Source: DASUUR01 sp036373975 (GTDB taxonomy: Bacteria > Patescibacteriota > Saccharimonadia > Saccharimonadales > Saccharimonadaceae). Taken from it: a stretch of 6,834 nucleotides of DNA. The notes below the pieces were generated by a model. It searched no databases. It was not told the origin of the DNA and saw only the letters and a program-made list of their open reading frames with translations. Positions 5,625 to 6,834 of this stretch are shown piece by piece. Numbering within the stretch: position 1 is the stretch's first letter; each line of letters opens with the position of its first letter. The stretch is from the NCBI GenBank assembly GCA_036373975.1, contig DASUUR010000077.1, positions 1-6,834 on the forward strand. Direction: 5' to 3'. The position numbers and the translations under genes are program-made.

Positions 5625-6512
5625 TTACTTGAGCATCCATTGATGCGCTCCTAGGGCGCGAATGCTTCCTTTGATCTCAAGTAATGTTAAGGTCTGGCTG
5701 AATTCAGAAATCGCCAGGCCGCTTTTTTTATGTAATTCATCCCCTTGTCGTATACCGGCGCGCAGGAGGGCAAGAATCTTTTCTTCTTCGGCGGTGTCTC
5801 CTAGCTTTTGCTGAATAGGCTGAATTTTGGTTGGCTGTGGAGCGATAACTTCAAGGATATCTTCAACACACGTTGCTGGGTGCGCACCTTGTTTAATAAG
5901 CTTATTGCACCCTTGGCTCATAGGACTAGTTATATTTCCGGGCACCACAAATACCTCTTTTCCCTGTTCTAGAGCGTGGGTTGCGGTGTTAAGGGTGCCG
6001 CTACGTGCTGCAGCCTCGATAATAACAATTGCTTGTGACAGGCCACTAATTATGCGATTTCTTGCTAAAAATTGGCTCGGGTACGGTGGCGTACTGGCAG
6101 GATACTCACTGATTATGGCACCGCCTTGGGCGACTATCCGCCGACCAAGCTGTGTATGAGAACGGGGGTAGATTCTGTCGAGACCATTGGCTAGCACGGC
6201 AATTGTGCGTCCATTTGCCTCAAGTGCGGCACGGTGGGCGATAGCGTCTATGCCAAGAGCGAGCCCGCTAATTATGGCTATACCCCGCGACGCCAGCGTA
6301 TAGGCAAAGGCATGTGCAATTTCTACACCATATGTGGTCGGTTTTCTAGTTCCAACAATCGCGACAGTTGGTATAATATGTGTAGGTAATACACCTGTAA
6401 AATATAACTTTCTAGGTGCCTTAGCAATGGTATCTATACCCTTTAAGAATTTGCTCTCTTGAGTTGTTGTGCTATTGATTTCCATAGTATTTATGACAAA
6501 AAGTATTGACAT
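5625..6512 (-). CDS. dprA: DNA processing protein DprA (short form, no SAM domain)
   Basis: Binds incoming single-stranded DNA and loads RecA during natural transformation; acts in the cytoplasm. From ATG 6512 it has 295 residues. After a short N-terminal stretch (KLYFTGVLP) comes the Rossmann-like DprA fold: VAIVGTRKPTTYG (50-62), ISGLALGIDAIAH (81-93), AVLANGLDRIYPRSH (105-119), GGAIISEYP (130-138), FLARNRIISGLS (138-149), EAAARSGTLNTATHALEQGK (156-175), VFVVPGNI (177-184) and GCNKLIKQGA (191-200). Residues 240-293 look like the C-terminal winged helix. The N-terminal SAM-like domain of many orthologues is missing, which makes it shorter than usual but not broken. The start is uncertain. 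ATG 6512 has only a weak AGG 5 nt upstream, and its first codons overlap the -35 of a divergent promoter. ATG 6485 (MEINSTTTQE, 286 residues) fits the family N-terminus but has no Shine-Dalgarno. The usual downstream partner topA lies beyond the inserted block. Confidence 0.95.
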   Translation of the reverse strand: MSILFVINTMEINSTTTQESKFLKGIDTIAKAPRKLYFTGVLPTHIIPTVAIVGTRKPTTYGVEIAHAFAYTLASRGIAIISGLALGIDAIAHRAALEANGRTIAVLANGLDRIYPRSHTQLGRRIVAQGGAIISEYPASTPPYPSQFLARNRIISGLSQAIVIIEAAARSGTLNTATHALEQGKEVFVVPGNITSPMSQGCNKLIKQGAHPATCVEDILEVIAPQPTKIQPIQQKLGDTAEEEKILALLRAGIRQGDELHKKSGLAISEFSQTLTLLEIKGSIRALGAHQWMLK

Positions 6513-6534
6513 TAATGCCTAAGCGTGCTAATAT
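6506..6534 (+). promoter_or_regulatory. promoter of the structured RNA, divergent from dprA
   Basis: A perfect -35 TTGACA (6506-6511), 17-nt spacer, -10 TAATAT (6529-6534) with TGC directly before it. The predicted start is near 6541, just before the first hairpin of the RNA. The -35 overlaps the first codons of dprA if that gene starts at 6512. Confidence 0.65.
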
Positions 6535-6535
6535 A
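6530..6535 (-). promoter_or_regulatory. possible dprA -10 element overlapping the divergent promoter
   Basis: TATATT on the minus strand, giving a start near 6523 and an 11-nt leader to ATG 6512. I see no good -35 at 16-18 nt. It shares five bases with the plus-strand -10, so the two could not be occupied at once. Confidence 0.3.
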
Positions 6536-6649
6536 ACTTACGGTTGATTACAACAGTAGTCAAAAGCACCTTATACCCCCATTAACAATTTATTGTTGGA
6601 TTGCATGCAACGTCGCTCGGAAAGTTTTCTTCCCCTCCACTTCCCGGGC

Positions 6650-6677
6650 ATTATACAACACGTTGCGTGTAAACCAA
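6650..6677 (-). promoter_or_regulatory. possible upstream dprA promoter, antisense to the structured RNA
   Basis: On the minus strand, a perfect -10 TATAAT (6655-6650) with -35-like TTGGTT (6677-6672), spacer 16. It would start near 6643 and give dprA a leader of about 130 nt antisense to the 5' half of the RNA. The same bases form part of the RNA's long helix, so the match may be incidental. Confidence 0.35.
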
Positions 6678-6754
6678 TCCCTTTAACCAGCGGACCTCTT
6701 GTTGATTCTGAGCTGTCACGCTAATGCCTTTTCGGGTGGGTTAAAGGGCCAAAT

Positions 6755-6789
6755 AGCGCCAGGTATGCCCACCCTACCTGGCGCTTTTT
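6755..6789 (+). terminator. intrinsic terminator of the structured RNA, loop in a possible pseudoknot
   Basis: A perfect 11-bp stem AGCGCCAGGTA (6755-6765) with TACCTGGCGCT (6775-6785), a 9-nt loop TGCCCACCC, and a run of five T (6785-6789, the first being the last stem base). The loop can pair with GGGTGGG at 6734-6740. Confidence 0.88.
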
Positions 6790-6825
6790 GGTTACTGTCG
6801 ATTTTTATCTTTTATTTTAATTTCC

Positions 6826-6831
6826 AGGTGG
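6826..6831 (+). promoter_or_regulatory. possible Shine-Dalgarno of a gene beyond the right edge
   Basis: AGGTGG in an AT-rich stretch (6790-6834) after the terminator. If a plus-strand gene starts just past the edge, the structured RNA would be its 5' leader and the terminator an attenuator. Confidence 0.25.
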
Positions 6832-6834
6832 TTG

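Larger units (their letters stand above)
6541..6789 (+). ncRNA. unrecognised structured RNA of about 245 nt
   Basis: No credible coding frame. Pairings visible by eye, in order: a 5' hairpin TTGATTAC/GTAGTCAA (6544-6551 with 6556-6563, loop AACA); a 13-bp helix 6601-6613 with 6660-6672 including two G-U pairs, extended past one A-A mismatch by TTGG/CCAA (6596-6599 with 6674-6677); a perfect 10-bp helix CCCTTTAACC/GGTTAAAGGG (6679-6688 with 6739-6748) enclosing a bulged arm (AGCG-GAC-CTC with GAG-GTC-CGCT, 6689-6722); and a terminator hairpin. The terminator loop CCCACCC (6768-6774) is perfectly complementary to GGGTGGG (6734-6740), making a pseudoknot possible. A small AACAAT/ATTGTT hairpin (6584-6597) competes with the base of the long helix. 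The apical part of the long helix is C/U-rich (6629-6645). The promoter and T-run both favour the plus strand. I found no tmRNA ends, SRP GGAAG core, RNase P core or known riboswitch consensus. It could be a trans-acting RNA or the attenuator leader of a gene beyond the edge. Confidence 0.65.

Noticed and set aside
5170..5640. 156-codon open frame on the minus strand across inserted gene 3
   Set aside because: It overlaps both hairpins and the end of dprA. It is the antisense shadow of a GC-rich gene.
3900..5640. insertion sequence, integron cassette or prophage att site around the inserted block
   Set aside because: No transposase or integrase, no terminal inverted repeats and no flanking direct repeat that I could find by eye.
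6725..6745. leader peptide MPFRVG inside the structured RNA
   Set aside because: No Shine-Dalgarno, no run of regulatory codons, and it overlaps strong helices; likely chance.
6541..6834. tmRNA, RNase P RNA, SRP RNA, 6S RNA, T-box or a common riboswitch
   Set aside because: No tRNA-like ends or tag frame, no RNase P or SRP core motif, no full-length 6S rod (the 3' end is its own hairpin), no T-box sequence, and no riboswitch consensus that I know. GGAAAG at 6619-6624 resembles an RNase P fragment but lacks all the rest.
1..6834. recoded TGA (glycine) as in Gracilibacteria/Absconditabacteria
   Set aside because: topA, dprA and the sigma-like gene read through without in-frame TGA, and inserted gene 3 uses TGA as its stop; the standard code fits.
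1..6834. CRISPR array or tRNA/rRNA gene
   Set aside because: No regularly spaced direct repeats and no cloverleaf or rRNA segments seen.

Overview
The window looks like chromosomal DNA of a Candidate Phyla Radiation (Patescibacteria) bacterium, most likely Saccharibacteria-like. This rests on three things: a protein that joins a sigma-70 region 4 helix-turn-helix to tandem winged helices without a sigma region 2, a type IA topoisomerase with no cysteines (so no zinc ribbons), and the start of a membrane-anchored protein resembling CPR DUF87/VirB4-like ATPases. The code appears standard: TAA, TAG and TGA are all used as stops. The taxonomic call is inference.

Layout. On the minus strand, reading from right to left, are dprA (5625-6512), topA (1571-3874), the sigma-region-4/winged-helix gene (319-1365) and the N-terminus of the membrane ATPase-like gene (1-266). 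dprA and topA are direct neighbours in many bacteria. Here they are separated by a 1.7 kb block of three small plus-strand genes (3998-4576, 4710-5060, 5158-5571). These genes are clearly richer in G+C than the flanks and have no recognised family. The first two each carry a plausible promoter and a textbook intrinsic terminator. The third ends in two tandem hairpins, convergent with dprA. The block looks like separately transcribed, horizontally acquired cargo. The second and third proteins may share a diverged architecture.

The right end (6541-6789) has no convincing gene. It holds what looks like a structured non-coding RNA on the plus strand, divergent from dprA. It has a good promoter (TTGACA, 17 nt, TAATAT), a 5' hairpin, a 17-position helix with one mismatch, a 10-bp helix enclosing a bulged arm, and a terminator hairpin whose loop can pair perfectly over 7 nt with an upstream segment (a pseudoknot). 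I could not match it to RNase P RNA, tmRNA, SRP RNA, 6S RNA or a riboswitch. It could be a free RNA or an attenuating leader for a gene beyond the right edge.

How the genes relate: dprA (DNA uptake and recombination) and topA (supercoil relaxation) are housekeeping DNA-metabolism genes. The sigma-like protein is probably a transcription factor and may be co-transcribed with the membrane ATPase-like gene 52 bp downstream. The roles of the three inserted genes and the RNA are unknown.
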